The notes under the pieces were generated by a model. That model was not told where the DNA came from, ran no database searches, and saw nothing but the letters and a program-made list of their open reading frames with translations. A program made the position numbers and the translations under genes. Source: Leptospira fainei serovar Hurstbridge str. BUT 6 (GTDB taxonomy: Bacteria > Spirochaetota > Leptospiria > Leptospirales > Leptospiraceae). From it: a stretch of 64,000 nucleotides of DNA. Shown here piece after piece: positions 8,450 through 16,897 of this stretch (positions are counted from its first letter, which is position 1; each line of letters begins with the position of its first letter). The DNA lies in contig NZ_AKWZ02000010.1 of the NCBI RefSeq assembly GCF_000306235.2, positions 682,001-746,000 of the forward strand, read 5' to 3'.

Positions 8450-10096
8450 ATGAATCTTGACTCATTACGGAAAAGAAATCTAAGTTTTGGAATGTTCGTT
8501 CCATTACTTTTCGCTCTCGTTTGTATTGCAGGTTGTAAAAAACAGAATAATCAAGCATGGTTACTCTTAGGGCTTCTACCAGCTTCTTCCTTGCCTATTC
8601 AGGATACGTTAGGCCTCTCGCAGCAAGCGTATTTGAAAGCGCCTAATACGTCCAATAACGATCAATTCGGATACTCGCTCTCAATCGACGGAGATACGAT
8701 CGTGGCCGGTGCGCCTTTCGAGGATAGCAATACGACTTCTATTCTTCAAGATTCAAATTTAAGCGCCGCCAACGATAACGGAAATGATACCGGAGCGGCG
8801 TACGTATTTACGAGATCGGGTCCCAAATGGATTCATCAAGCATATTTAAAAGCGCCTAACGCATCCAATTCGGATAATTTTGGAACTTCCGTTGCAATCG
8901 ACGCAGAGACCATCGCAGTAGGAGCAAGTGGAGAAGATAGTAATACGACGGTGATACTAAACGGATCCAATCTAAGCTCCACGAATGACAGTGGCAATAA
9001 TACCGGCGCAGTGTATATTTTCATAAGAAACGGCGCAACCTGGACACACCAAGCCTATCTCAAAGCGCCAAATGCGTCCAACTCGGATCAGTTCGGAGCC
9101 GCGGTCGCAATTAATGGGGATACCGTAGTAGCAGGATCCAGCGGGGAAGACAGTAATACGACGACGATAATTAACGGATCCAATTTAAGTTCTACGAACG
9201 ATAACGGAAGTAATGTAGGAGCCGCGTATGTCTTTGTAAGAAACGGATCGACTTGGACTCACCAAGCTTACTTGAAAGCTCCTAACGGGTTTAACTCTGA
9301 TTCATTCGGAAACTCAGTCACCGTCGACGGGAATACCATTGCGGTCGGCGCCAAAATGGAAAGTAGCACCACAACTTCGATCATCCAAGGAACCGATTTA
9401 TCCGCAACCAACCAAAACGGAAGCGGCAATGGAGCAGTTTATGTATTCGTCAGATCGGGAACAACCTGGACTCACCAAGCTTATCTAAAAGCGCCTAACA
9501 CGTCGAACTCCGACTTATTTGGAAGTAGCGTTGCGATCAAGGGGAATACCGTCGCCGTAGGTGCGCCGTTCGAATCCAGCGATACGAACACGATCATCCA
9601 GGGACCAAATCTCGGATCCACAAACAACTTAGGTTCGAATAACGGTGCAGTTTATGTATTCGAGAGAGTAGGAACGACTTGGAACCAGGAAGCATATTTG
9701 AAAGCGCCGAATTCGTCCAATCAACATGCTTTCGGAGGTTCGGTGGGGATTTTCGGAAATCTCATCGTCGTTGGAGCGCCGGGAGAAACGAGCACAACCA
9801 ATTCCATCGTTCACGGCAACGATCTACATTCAACGAATAGAGAAGGATTTTTTAACGGAGCCGCTTATGTATTCGAGAAATCCGGAACTCAATGGTCCCA
9901 CCGAGATTATCTAAAACCTTCCAACAATACGAATGGAATTTTCTTCGGGGGAGCAACGGCAATTTCCGGAAATACGATCATAGCGGGCGCGTTAGCCGAA
10001 GGAAGCAACAGTAACTGGATTATTAATGGCGCCGATTTAAGTTCCGCGAATAAAAACGGAGCCAATAATGGAGCCGTATATGTGTTCGGGTTATAA
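8450..10096 (+). CDS. FG-GAP repeat lipoprotein, predicted seven-bladed propeller
   Basis: 548 aa. A signal peptide ends in a good lipobox, LVCIAGC, near residue 29. The rest is seven repeats of about 68-70 residues, each starting like HQAYLKAPNASNSDNFG, continuing with a VAIDGDTIAVGA-like strand, an E(D/S)SNTT loop, and ending GAVYVFxRxGTTW. Seven repeats fit a seven-bladed integrin-alpha-like beta propeller. Such lipoproteins are expected on the outer membrane; ligand unknown. Start choice: ATG 8450 abuts a perfect hairpin that would mask its ribosome site. ATG 8492 (MFVPLLFALV) would still give a signal peptide. The next gene begins 12 nt after the stop, so the two are likely cotranscribed. 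Confidence 0.9.
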   Translation: MNLDSLRKRNLSFGMFVPLLFALVCIAGCKKQNNQAWLLLGLLPASSLPIQDTLGLSQQAYLKAPNTSNNDQFGYSLSIDGDTIVAGAPFEDSNTTSILQDSNLSAANDNGNDTGAAYVFTRSGPKWIHQAYLKAPNASNSDNFGTSVAIDAETIAVGASGEDSNTTVILNGSNLSSTNDSGNNTGAVYIFIRNGATWTHQAYLKAPNASNSDQFGAAVAINGDTVVAGSSGEDSNTTTIINGSNLSSTNDNGSNVGAAYVFVRNGSTWTHQAYLKAPNGFNSDSFGNSVTVDGNTIAVGAKMESSTTTSIIQGTDLSATNQNGSGNGAVYVFVRSGTTWTHQAYLKAPNTSNSDLFGSSVAIKGNTVAVGAPFESSDTNTIIQGPNLGSTNNLGSNNGAVYVFERVGTTWNQEAYLKAPNSSNQHAFGGSVGIFGNLIVVGAPGETSTTNSIVHGNDLHSTNREGFFNGAAYVFEKSGTQWSHRDYLKPSNNTNGIFFGGATAISGNTIIAGALAEGSNSNWIINGADLSSANKNGANNGAVYVFGL

Positions 10097-10108
10097 GCGG
10101 GAGGAGAA

Positions 10109-10561
10109 ATGATAAATCAAACTTTTTTGCTCAAGGGTAGCCTTATTGTCGGGTTCTTTCTTTTTATTCTTTTCGGTTTTCAAGTGTATCAATTCAAAAA
10201 GTCTCACGCAGATTTATTAGAAGAATTGCATAAACTACAAATGAATTTCGGTAAATCCATGAATGGAAACGATCCTTACCTCAAAAACGAAGTAAAAAAC
10301 ACGATTCTAAAGAATTCCGGAAAAATTCAGGAATGTTACAACGAATATCTAGAGACGAGGCCGAGGGCTACGACAGGAATAACTCAAGTCGACTGGAGAA
10401 TCGATATCTACGGAAACGTACTGATTCCTGAAATTGTACGGTCTAATTTTACGGAAGAAAAATTCAAAACATGCCTAACGGAGAAGATCTCTTTATGGAT
10501 CTTTCCTCCTCCCTCGGTCGAAAAATATGTTTCTCATAAATTTTCTTTCGAAAAGAGATAA
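10109..10561 (+). CDS. AgmX/PglI C-terminal-domain protein, membrane anchored
   Basis: 150 aa. One N-terminal membrane helix (about residues 8-26) followed by a short charged stretch and a domain with the pattern of AgmX/PglI C-termini: a helix KNTILKNSGKIQECYNEYL, then VDWRIDIYGNVLIPEIVRS, then FKTCLTEKISLWIFPPP. The two cysteines are spaced as in that family. These domains occur in gliding-motility and TonB-like envelope proteins; biochemical role unknown. A strong GGGAGGAGAA ribosome site precedes the ATG, and only 12 nt separate it from the FG-GAP lipoprotein gene, so a joint envelope function is plausible. Confidence 0.7.
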   Translation: MINQTFLLKGSLIVGFFLFILFGFQVYQFKKSHADLLEELHKLQMNFGKSMNGNDPYLKNEVKNTILKNSGKIQECYNEYLETRPRATTGITQVDWRIDIYGNVLIPEIVRSNFTEEKFKTCLTEKISLWIFPPPSVEKYVSHKFSFEKR

Positions 10562-10580
10562 CTCGTTTAAAAGACAAATT

Positions 10581-11621
10581 TTATTGCCGAATACAAAACA
10601 GATTCTTTCTTACGGTCGTGCAATCGGTAGCGGCAGTTCCTGTATCTAAAGAGGTGGAATCCACAGCCGATAGACTTCCATAATGCGCGGTATTTATATA
10701 ATAAGAATATGGATTTGGAAACCACTCTTCGTATGTAGGGACGATAGCCATGCACTGGTAAGAAGCGGTTTCTGTCCAATCCGACTTTAAACCGGTCCAA
10801 ATTCCTCCGCTCGCTCCCATTCCCAAAGGGCTCGTTAAATTCCCGGAAGTAAAATAGAAGATAGGAGCTTGCGCGTGCGTTTTAAAGAGAAGCGTTAAGG
10901 CGTCGCTGCCGTAATAGCGGGTATTCGTTGCTAAAACCCAATTATGATTGTTATTACAATTAGGTGTGGATGGAAGTCCGCAATTCGCAGTCGAAGTAAT
11001 CGCTCTTACAACCGTACCCGTCTGAACGGTGATTAAAGCCTTGTAGCTAGTCGTGGCTCCCGGCAATGAAGCAGGCTTTTCCGATGCACAAATTGCATCG
11101 GCTCCGGGAACGCCGCCAAAGGTTCCGAAATACCCGATTCCACCTTGAGCTTGATTCGTTGCCACAAACGTACATTTATCGATATCTGCCGTTCCGACTT
11201 GAAGAGTTTGACTTAATCCTTTGTCGGTTTGAATAGCGACTAACGGGTAATTCTGGTCTAGGCAATCATTATCGATTCCGTGAGTGACCGTAACCGTCGC
11301 GCTCGGACTCGAAGACGAAAGAGTAATACTACTAGGCGAGATAGTCATAATCGGACTGCTAAAACTTAAGTTATAGGTAACTGGAGAATCCAATTTTTCG
11401 GTCGAAGCGATTGAAATCACTAAAGAACTGTTTTCAGTGACGGTAGCCGAAGATTGAAACTGAATCGGAGTTACGCTTAATGCAAAAATAATATTCGGTA
11501 AAAAGGCTCCCAAAGGACTTTTACTCGAATCCAGCTGCATCGGTTTTGCTTGGTTGCAATGAACCGAAAGGATGGCATATAAAATAAGGAGCCCCAGGGT
11601 TTTAAAATCGTATAGTTTCAT
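10581..11621 (-). CDS. DUF1554-domain lipoprotein
   Basis: 346 aa. Signal peptide with a spirochaete-style lipobox, probably Cys at residue 22 (LSVHC). Residues about 45-150 form a serine-rich beta region resembling repeats that precede DUF1554 in Leptospira (SSTLSSSSPSATVTVTHGID style). The C-terminal half is a DUF1554 domain: FVATNQAQGGIGYFGT, GADAICASEKP, YKALI, then WTGLKSDWTE and a closing CTTVRKNLFCIRQ with paired cysteines. DUF1554 is expanded in Leptospira and has a C-type-lectin-like fold in related families. Surface exposure is likely and ligand unknown. It directly follows a small ORF (TAA then A then ATG), suggesting translational coupling. Confidence 0.88.
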   Translation of the reverse strand: MKLYDFKTLGLLILYAILSVHCNQAKPMQLDSSKSPLGAFLPNIIFALSVTPIQFQSSATVTENSSLVISIASTEKLDSPVTYNLSFSSPIMTISPSSITLSSSSPSATVTVTHGIDNDCLDQNYPLVAIQTDKGLSQTLQVGTADIDKCTFVATNQAQGGIGYFGTFGGVPGADAICASEKPASLPGATTSYKALITVQTGTVVRAITSTANCGLPSTPNCNNNHNWVLATNTRYYGSDALTLLFKTHAQAPIFYFTSGNLTSPLGMGASGGIWTGLKSDWTETASYQCMAIVPTYEEWFPNPYSYYINTAHYGSLSAVDSTSLDTGTAATDCTTVRKNLFCIRQ

Positions 11622-11622
11622 T

Positions 11623-11883
11623 TTAGCTTCTCCTGAAGGATCCTGACACCGGCTCGAGCCTTTCAGTCACCGAATGAAATAGATTTCCCGCACATAAGAA
11701 ATAAGGATGTATATTAAATACTATTAGGGAAGCTGCAGATCCGAAAAAGAAAATGGACCACGGCAAATTGGAAGCTGACCCGCCCAAATCCGGATCAAAC
11801 TTTCGGGTCTTTATAGGATTCGGACGCAATAGAAAAGATTTGAGAATAGTAGCAAGAAAAACCCCTTTTTCGGTGATTTTCAT
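11623..11883 (-). CDS. Small ORF coupled to the DUF1554 lipoprotein gene
   Basis: 86 aa, not recognised. The ATG at 11883 has an excellent ribosome site, GGAGGTAGGTT, and the stop TAA is one base from the next ATG. The protein has a basic N-terminus, a hydrophobic stretch at about residues 42-66 (SIFFFGSAASLIVF...) and a hydrophilic tail. It could be a leader peptide coupling translation, a small membrane protein, or a damaged lipoprotein start. The ribosome site and coupling are the only evidence. Confidence 0.45.
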   Translation of the reverse strand: MKITEKGVFLATILKSFLLRPNPIKTRKFDPDLGGSASNLPWSIFFFGSAASLIVFNIHPYFLCAGNLFHSVTERLEPVSGSFRRS

Positions 11884-12087
11884 AACCTACCTCCAATTGT
11901 TTTCGCTTTAGGGTTTCCCCTAGAATAAACAATACAACTCAGGGAATAAAATTTTGACCTATTTTTGAGAAGATAGATTTTTTAATTTAGAACTTGATCT
12001 AAATTCGATTATCCTCGTTAGTCGGATTAGCTGGCAGGAAAATAAAAATACAAAATTCGAATCTAAATTTACCCGGATTCGCATATA

Positions 12088-12290
12088 TTAAGGGGATCTA
12101 ACGCAAAGCAAGTTATACGAAGTATTACAGGTCGAAATCCCGTTATTCACTGATTGGCCGTTTGCCGCGGATGCTAAACCCGCCTTACCGGTGTCACCCG
12201 AACTGTTCGAAGTCCAATCTTTACAATTATCCTGAGGAATCGCCTGCCGAGATATTCGACGACCGATATTAAGATATTCGGTTTTCTTAC
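12088..12290 (-). pseudogene. Remnant of a second DUF1554 lipoprotein (C-terminus only)
   Basis: Minus-strand frame ending at TAA 12090-12088 reads DNCKDWTSNSSGDTGKAG, then a stretch ending STCNTSYNLLCVRSP. Paired cysteines and the NLLCV ending match the close of the intact neighbour (NLFCIRQ) and DUF1554 proteins generally. The frame is open for only about 68 codons, has no start codon or signal peptide, and is cut by a TAG just inside the end of the 678-aa gene. It is best explained as the tail of a decayed or truncated gene. Confidence 0.65.
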
Positions 12291-12300
12291 AAAAGCCGGT

Positions 12301-14337
12301 CTATGCTGCCGGAGCTTTTTGTCGAAGTTTTTGAATTTCTCTTCGAAATGATTCGTACGGATCTCCGTCCTCGTCCCCGCCGCTCTTAGTCGAAATGGAC
12401 GTGGATTTTTCATGTCCCTTATTGGAAGAAAACCAAGTATCGATATATTTTATAACTCTTGCAATACGAACTCTAGAATCGTCTTCCTCGCCAGTTCGAA
12501 TCTTATTTTGCAAAAATTCTATTCGTTCGGAGAAAACTTTATGAATTTCCCGCGCCTTCGTTCGGAAGGATTCATCGCTCGAATAGCAGAGAATTTGATC
12601 GTATTTTTCTTTGCTGCCTTCCCAAGTAAGCAAGACGAACTTTTCCCTTTCGAGAATTTGATAAAAAAAATCCGCAGAGAATTCGGATGCTAACGCTTGG
12701 ATATCCGCCGCTAAAGGCGGATTCTTCTTTTTAAAGTAGTATTCGTCCAGAAAAGATGATAGTTTAGATCGTTCATCGGCATGGCGAATTTTCTCTTCTT
12801 CTTTCAGCCTTTCTTGAACTCTTGCCTGTTCGTCTTTTTTGGCGATTTCGAGATTCTTACCTTTTAAAAAATTCTGTTGAACGCGAATCTTATCTTTCGC
12901 CTGTGAAAAAAAGAAATCTTGAAAAATTCTTCCGATACCGATCAGATCCAAAATCGGATAAAACCAAGGAAAATATTCCATATAACCTTTTCGTAATACT
13001 TTTCCGTACGCTTTTACGAATTCGGATTCCTTAAAGACCGATTTAATTTGAGGTTCGTTTGCTTCGATTAACTGACGAATGCATAAAATTTTCCAGACTT
13101 CGACGACGTGAGCGCCGCTCAGACTCAAAATAATCTGTCTCACACTTTCTGGGCTTTTATGCAGGAACGCATGGATCGTACCGCCTTTTGCTTCCCAAGT
13201 CGCGTAAGCAATTTCGAGATCGTCCAGTAACATCCTTTTTAGATCGTCCGGGAAATACCGAAACTCCTTATCCGGAAGAAATAAGACCTTACGATCCCAA
13301 CGAACCGCTTCCGCTAATAAACTACGCTTAATCTCCTGAAATTGATTCCTCTCTTTTTCGGAATGTTGTCTCAGCATTTCCTTTTCCGCAATTTCCGCCA
13401 AAGTCCGTATTAAAATTACTCCCAACATACCCGGACTTGCCGGCCCGGGATTCCCCGACTGCAAAGCTTGTGAAAACGACTCGGCCCTTGCTACGCGAAA
13501 CTTGGTGGTTTCTGGACGAGAAGGATCGGAGTAATGGAATTTTTCCTCCATCGCTATTCTTTGAAACGCGTCCGACAGTACATGCCGAAGAAATTTCATA
13601 CCTTTCGTTTGAATAAAGTCATCGATATACTCGATGATTTGCACTGCTTCTTTAGTGTTTTTTAAACTGAAAAGACCGTAACCTGGAATGTCGACGACCC
13701 TTCCTTTCTTGGTAAGGTCGTCCTCTAATTCAAAAAGAAAATCTTTTACGAATTCCGGACTCGGAGGAATGGAAAATTTTTCATCGTGAAACGATTCTCG
13801 TAGATAAAGAAAAAGTTGAGGAAAGGGTTTTTCTTTCCTTGCGCCGGTTTCCCAGTCCGCTTCGAGATTTTCCCATACAACGGACTTTGTCAGTTCCGGC
13901 TTGCGGTCGAGATATCCTATCAAAGAAATAACGGATACATCCAGCAGCTCCAAATAGATTCGACTTAGATCGAGCGATTCCCCTTCGGGAAACGCCGCAA
14001 AACAAGGCTTAGGTGCAGGCTGCTGCTCCAATTCATCACCCATGAAATAAGCCATTTGCGAAACGGTTCCATCTTCAAGAAGCCGTTTTAGATGAAGCTC
14101 CATTTCCTTCGGAGTCAGCTCGCCGGCTTCCTGGACCCGGTTATGGGGTTCGAATAAATGGCGTGACTTTGCGTTTTTATAAGAAGTGGCTGCAGCTATC
14201 GCCTTATACAAGGAATGCGTTACCTTGTCGTTCATGTAATAGCTTACGACTTCATTCAGCTTTTTAACCCGTAAAAAGCTCTGGAGAAGAGGACTCCCCG
14301 TATTAGGATCTAACGGTCTCGAATCTTTTACAGTCAT
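12301..14337 (-). CDS. Large hypothetical protein, mostly helical
   Basis: 678 aa, family not recognised. It has no signal peptide. The sequence is rich in E, K, F and L with long helical stretches. A moderately hydrophobic patch near residues 460-490 (EYFPWFYPILDLIGIGRIF) is followed by a charged coiled-coil-like part (KDEQARVQERLKEEEKIRHA, about 520-540). The C-terminal tail is polar (STSISTKSGGDEDGD). It is a single gene divergent from gpmI, with 242 nt between the starts. Composition is like its neighbours, which argues against recent transfer. A cytosolic or peripheral membrane role is likely, but no function can be assigned. Confidence 0.85.
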   Translation of the reverse strand: MTVKDSRPLDPNTGSPLLQSFLRVKKLNEVVSYYMNDKVTHSLYKAIAAATSYKNAKSRHLFEPHNRVQEAGELTPKEMELHLKRLLEDGTVSQMAYFMGDELEQQPAPKPCFAAFPEGESLDLSRIYLELLDVSVISLIGYLDRKPELTKSVVWENLEADWETGARKEKPFPQLFLYLRESFHDEKFSIPPSPEFVKDFLFELEDDLTKKGRVVDIPGYGLFSLKNTKEAVQIIEYIDDFIQTKGMKFLRHVLSDAFQRIAMEEKFHYSDPSRPETTKFRVARAESFSQALQSGNPGPASPGMLGVILIRTLAEIAEKEMLRQHSEKERNQFQEIKRSLLAEAVRWDRKVLFLPDKEFRYFPDDLKRMLLDDLEIAYATWEAKGGTIHAFLHKSPESVRQIILSLSGAHVVEVWKILCIRQLIEANEPQIKSVFKESEFVKAYGKVLRKGYMEYFPWFYPILDLIGIGRIFQDFFFSQAKDKIRVQQNFLKGKNLEIAKKDEQARVQERLKEEEKIRHADERSKLSSFLDEYYFKKKNPPLAADIQALASEFSADFFYQILEREKFVLLTWEGSKEKYDQILCYSSDESFRTKAREIHKVFSERIEFLQNKIRTGEEDDSRVRIARVIKYIDTWFSSNKGHEKSTSISTKSGGDEDGDPYESFRREIQKLRQKAPAA

Positions 14338-14579
14338 AATGAAAGTCCGATCCTGTTTGCTGTTTCAGATTTTATAATCCCTAGGAATTTTGGATAGGTT
14401 CGCTTAGACATTCGCTACAGAATCTGCCGTCATCATAACCCGCACGGTAGCCGCTTCCACCAAAAACTTATTTTTGCCCTGATTTTCATTAACTAGCCGC
14501 TAGATAGAAGTATCTATGTCACTAGATGTCGACTAATCCTCTTGACGGGGTCGATTGAAAGCCTTTCCTGGAAGTTGGA

Positions 14580-16220
14580 ATGCAACTTAGTAAACAATCT
14601 CCTTTTATTCCCAGAAAAGTATTATTAGTTATTTTAGACGGTGTCGGTTACTCTCCTAAGGGCCCGGAATTCGGAAATGCGATTGCAGCTGCAAAACTTC
14701 CGTTCTTAAACAAGCTTTGGAACGAAGCTCCGACCGTTCATTTAAAAGCACATGGAACCGCAGTGGGAATGCCCTCCGATGAGGACATGGGAAATTCTGA
14801 AGTCGGTCATAACGTACTCGGCTGCGGAAGAATCTTCGATCAGGGCGCGAAATTAGTGAATAATTCGATCGCCGACTCGTCGTTATTCGAAGGCTCGGCT
14901 TGGAAAGAAATCGTGGAGAATTGCAAAACTAAAAACTCCACGTTGCATTTGATCGGTCTCTTTTCGGACGGAAATGTCCATGCTCATATCGATCACACGA
15001 AGGCTCTTATAGAAAACGCGATTAAAGTCGGAGTACCAAAAATTCGGCTCCACATTCTATTGGATGGAAGAGACGTACCGGAAAAGTCCGCATTGGATTA
15101 TTTAGTCCCGTTCGAAAAATGGTTAACCGAATTCCGAAATAACGGGAAGGATATTAAAATAGCATCGGGCGGCGGAAGGATGACGATCACGATGGACCGT
15201 TACGAAGCGGACTGGTCTATGGTAGAGCTTGGATGGAAAGTCCATGTAAAAGGCGAAGGCAGACAATTTCCCGGAGCCGAGGCGGCCATCCGAACTTTCA
15301 GAAGCGAGGATCCGACGGTAATCGATCAATATCTTCCGTCTTTCGTGATATCGGAAAACGGAAAACCGGTCGGCCAAATCGTCGACGGTGATTCGGTTGT
15401 ATTTACGAATTTTCGCGGAGATAGAGCCATCGAAATCTCCCAGGCATTCACTCAAAAGAATTTCGATAAGTTCGATCGAGGACCGCTACCGGAAGTTTGC
15501 TACGCGGGTATGACGCAATACGACGGAGATCTAAAATTGCCGGAACGATTTTTAGTCACGCCGCCGGCGATCGATAGAACGCTAGGCGAGTATATGGCAA
15601 ACTCCGGCATTTTACAATATGCGTTATCCGAAACTCAAAAGTACGGGCATGTTACGTTCTTTTGGAACGGAAATCGATCCGGACATTTCGATGTATCAAA
15701 GGAAGATTATAAGGAGATTCCGTCCGACGTTATTCCTTTTGATCAAACACCGAATATGAAAGCGGAAGCAATCACGCAAGAATTGGAGAAAGTACTCTCC
15801 GAAAACAAACATGACTTCTACAGGGTCAATTATCCGAACGGAGACATGGTAGGTCACACCGGGAATTTTACGGCCACCGTTCGGGCGATGGAATTTCTAG
15901 ACGAATGTATGAAGCGACTTTCCGTCGTATGCTCCAAGCAGGAAATCGTTCTCGTAGTTACCGCAGATCACGGGAATGCGGACGAAATGTACCAGTTGGA
16001 CAAAAAAGGAAACGTTCAAAAGGACAATGCCGGACATCCGGTTCCAAAAACCTCCCACACGTTAAATCCGGTTCCTTTTAGCATTTTAGACCCTAACGGA
16101 AAACTTTCACTCAAGAAAAATGTTCCGAATGCGGGATTAGCAAATGTAGCCGCCACTTTGTTGGATATCATGGGATACCAAACGCCGGAAGGATACCACG
16201 AAAGTTTACTAACGAAATGA
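14580..16220 (+). CDS. gpmI: 2,3-bisphosphoglycerate-independent phosphoglycerate mutase
   Basis: 546 aa, normal iPGM length. The alkaline-phosphatase-like metal motif [10 protein letters not shown] is at about 17-26 and the catalytic serine is S73 in MGNSEVGHN. The phosphotransfer half contains [25 protein letters not shown] and [12 protein letters not shown]. The C-terminal metal ligands are in DMVGHTGN and [12 protein letters not shown]. It interconverts 3- and 2-phosphoglycerate in cytosolic glycolysis and gluconeogenesis using two Mn2+ or similar ions. The ATG at 14580 has a GGAAGTTGGA-like weak ribosome site. No operon partner is obvious; the PadR gene begins 84 nt downstream. Confidence 0.96.
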   Translation: MQLSKQSPFIPRKVLLVILDGVGYSPKGPEFGNAIAAAKLPFLNKLWNEAPTVHLKAHGTAVGMPSDEDMGNSEVGHNVLGCGRIFDQGAKLVNNSIADSSLFEGSAWKEIVENCKTKNSTLHLIGLFSDGNVHAHIDHTKALIENAIKVGVPKIRLHILLDGRDVPEKSALDYLVPFEKWLTEFRNNGKDIKIASGGGRMTITMDRYEADWSMVELGWKVHVKGEGRQFPGAEAAIRTFRSEDPTVIDQYLPSFVISENGKPVGQIVDGDSVVFTNFRGDRAIEISQAFTQKNFDKFDRGPLPEVCYAGMTQYDGDLKLPERFLVTPPAIDRTLGEYMANSGILQYALSETQKYGHVTFFWNGNRSGHFDVSKEDYKEIPSDVIPFDQTPNMKAEAITQELEKVLSENKHDFYRVNYPNGDMVGHTGNFTATVRAMEFLDECMKRLSVVCSKQEIVLVVTADHGNADEMYQLDKKGNVQKDNAGHPVPKTSHTLNPVPFSILDPNGKLSLKKNVPNAGLANVAATLLDIMGYQTPEGYHESLLTK

Positions 16221-16304
16221 TCGGTCTCTCGAAAATAGAAAAGAAAAAGAATTGAAGTCTTTATAATCTTCCGAGTCCTCAGTTGTAAGACTTAAATAAA
16301 ACTA

Positions 16305-16829
16305 ATGTCAACGATAGACTTAATCATATTAGGCATTCTAATCAAGCGGCCGATGAACGCGTACGAGATCGTACATTACGTAGAGAACGATCAAGTCGAT
16401 CGAATGATCAAAATAAGTACCCCTGCGATTTACAAAAGTTGCAAGAGGCTTTTTCAAGCCGGTTACTTGACGGGAAAAACCGAAAAAGAAGGGGAAAATC
16501 CCGAAAAAGTGATCTACTCGATCAATGCAGCCGGCAAGAAATATTTCTACGAATTAATTCGGAATTTCTCATCGAAGATACAGCCCTTCTATATCGATTT
16601 TAACGCGGTCATTCTAAATTTGGATCGACTCGACCGAGAGGAAGGTTTGGCGACTCTCCTTACCCTAAAAAAGCAGATTTTTGGATGGAAAGAATGGATT
16701 CTGGAACATGAAAAAGATATGAAAACAGCTCCATTTCCGGTAAAAACCATCATAAAACAGTATCGGATGACATTTAGCGCGTTATCCGACTGGATTGAAC
16801 AAACGATTCGTGAATTCAAAAAAGAGTAG
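16305..16829 (+). CDS. PadR-family transcriptional regulator
   Basis: 174 aa. The N-terminal winged helix is typical of PadR: DLIILGILIKRPMNAYEIVH, STPAIYKSCKRLFQAGYL, a wing with EGENPEKVIYSI, then a C-terminal coiled dimerisation region. It resembles the Vir-like PadR subgroup with a longer C-terminus. It precedes a fatty-acid-hydroxylase gene by 68 nt, and that gap contains symmetric and direct repeats which are good operator candidates. It likely represses its own unit and the desaturase gene in response to a small molecule, which is inference. Confidence 0.9.
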   Translation: MSTIDLIILGILIKRPMNAYEIVHYVENDQVDRMIKISTPAIYKSCKRLFQAGYLTGKTEKEGENPEKVIYSINAAGKKYFYELIRNFSSKIQPFYIDFNAVILNLDRLDREEGLATLLTLKKQIFGWKEWILEHEKDMKTAPFPVKTIIKQYRMTFSALSDWIEQTIREFKKE

Positions 16830-16843
16830 CTTTTTTGGCCATC

Positions 16844-16882
16844 TACTATACAGCATAGTACTATATAAAATATCACTATATA
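16844..16882 (+). promoter_or_regulatory. Candidate PadR operator between padR and the hydroxylase gene
   Basis: Inverted repeat TACTAT (16844-16849), 5-nt spacer, ATAGTA (16855-16860), overlapping a direct repeat ACTATATA at 16860-16867 and 16875-16882. The block sits 15-54 nt before the next start codon, whose ribosome site is AGGGGA. Not matched to a characterised PadR site. Confidence 0.5.
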
Positions 16883-16897
16883 GGGGACTAAAACTCT

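Noticed and set aside
8450..10096. Repeats in the FG-GAP gene as a CRISPR-like or non-coding array
   Set aside because: The period is about 205-210 bases, in frame, and encodes propeller repeats with varied codons.
12174..12413. 79-codon minus-strand frame overlapping the end of the 678-aa gene
   Set aside because: Arginine-rich shadow of the real gene; the DUF1554-like fragment is in a different frame.
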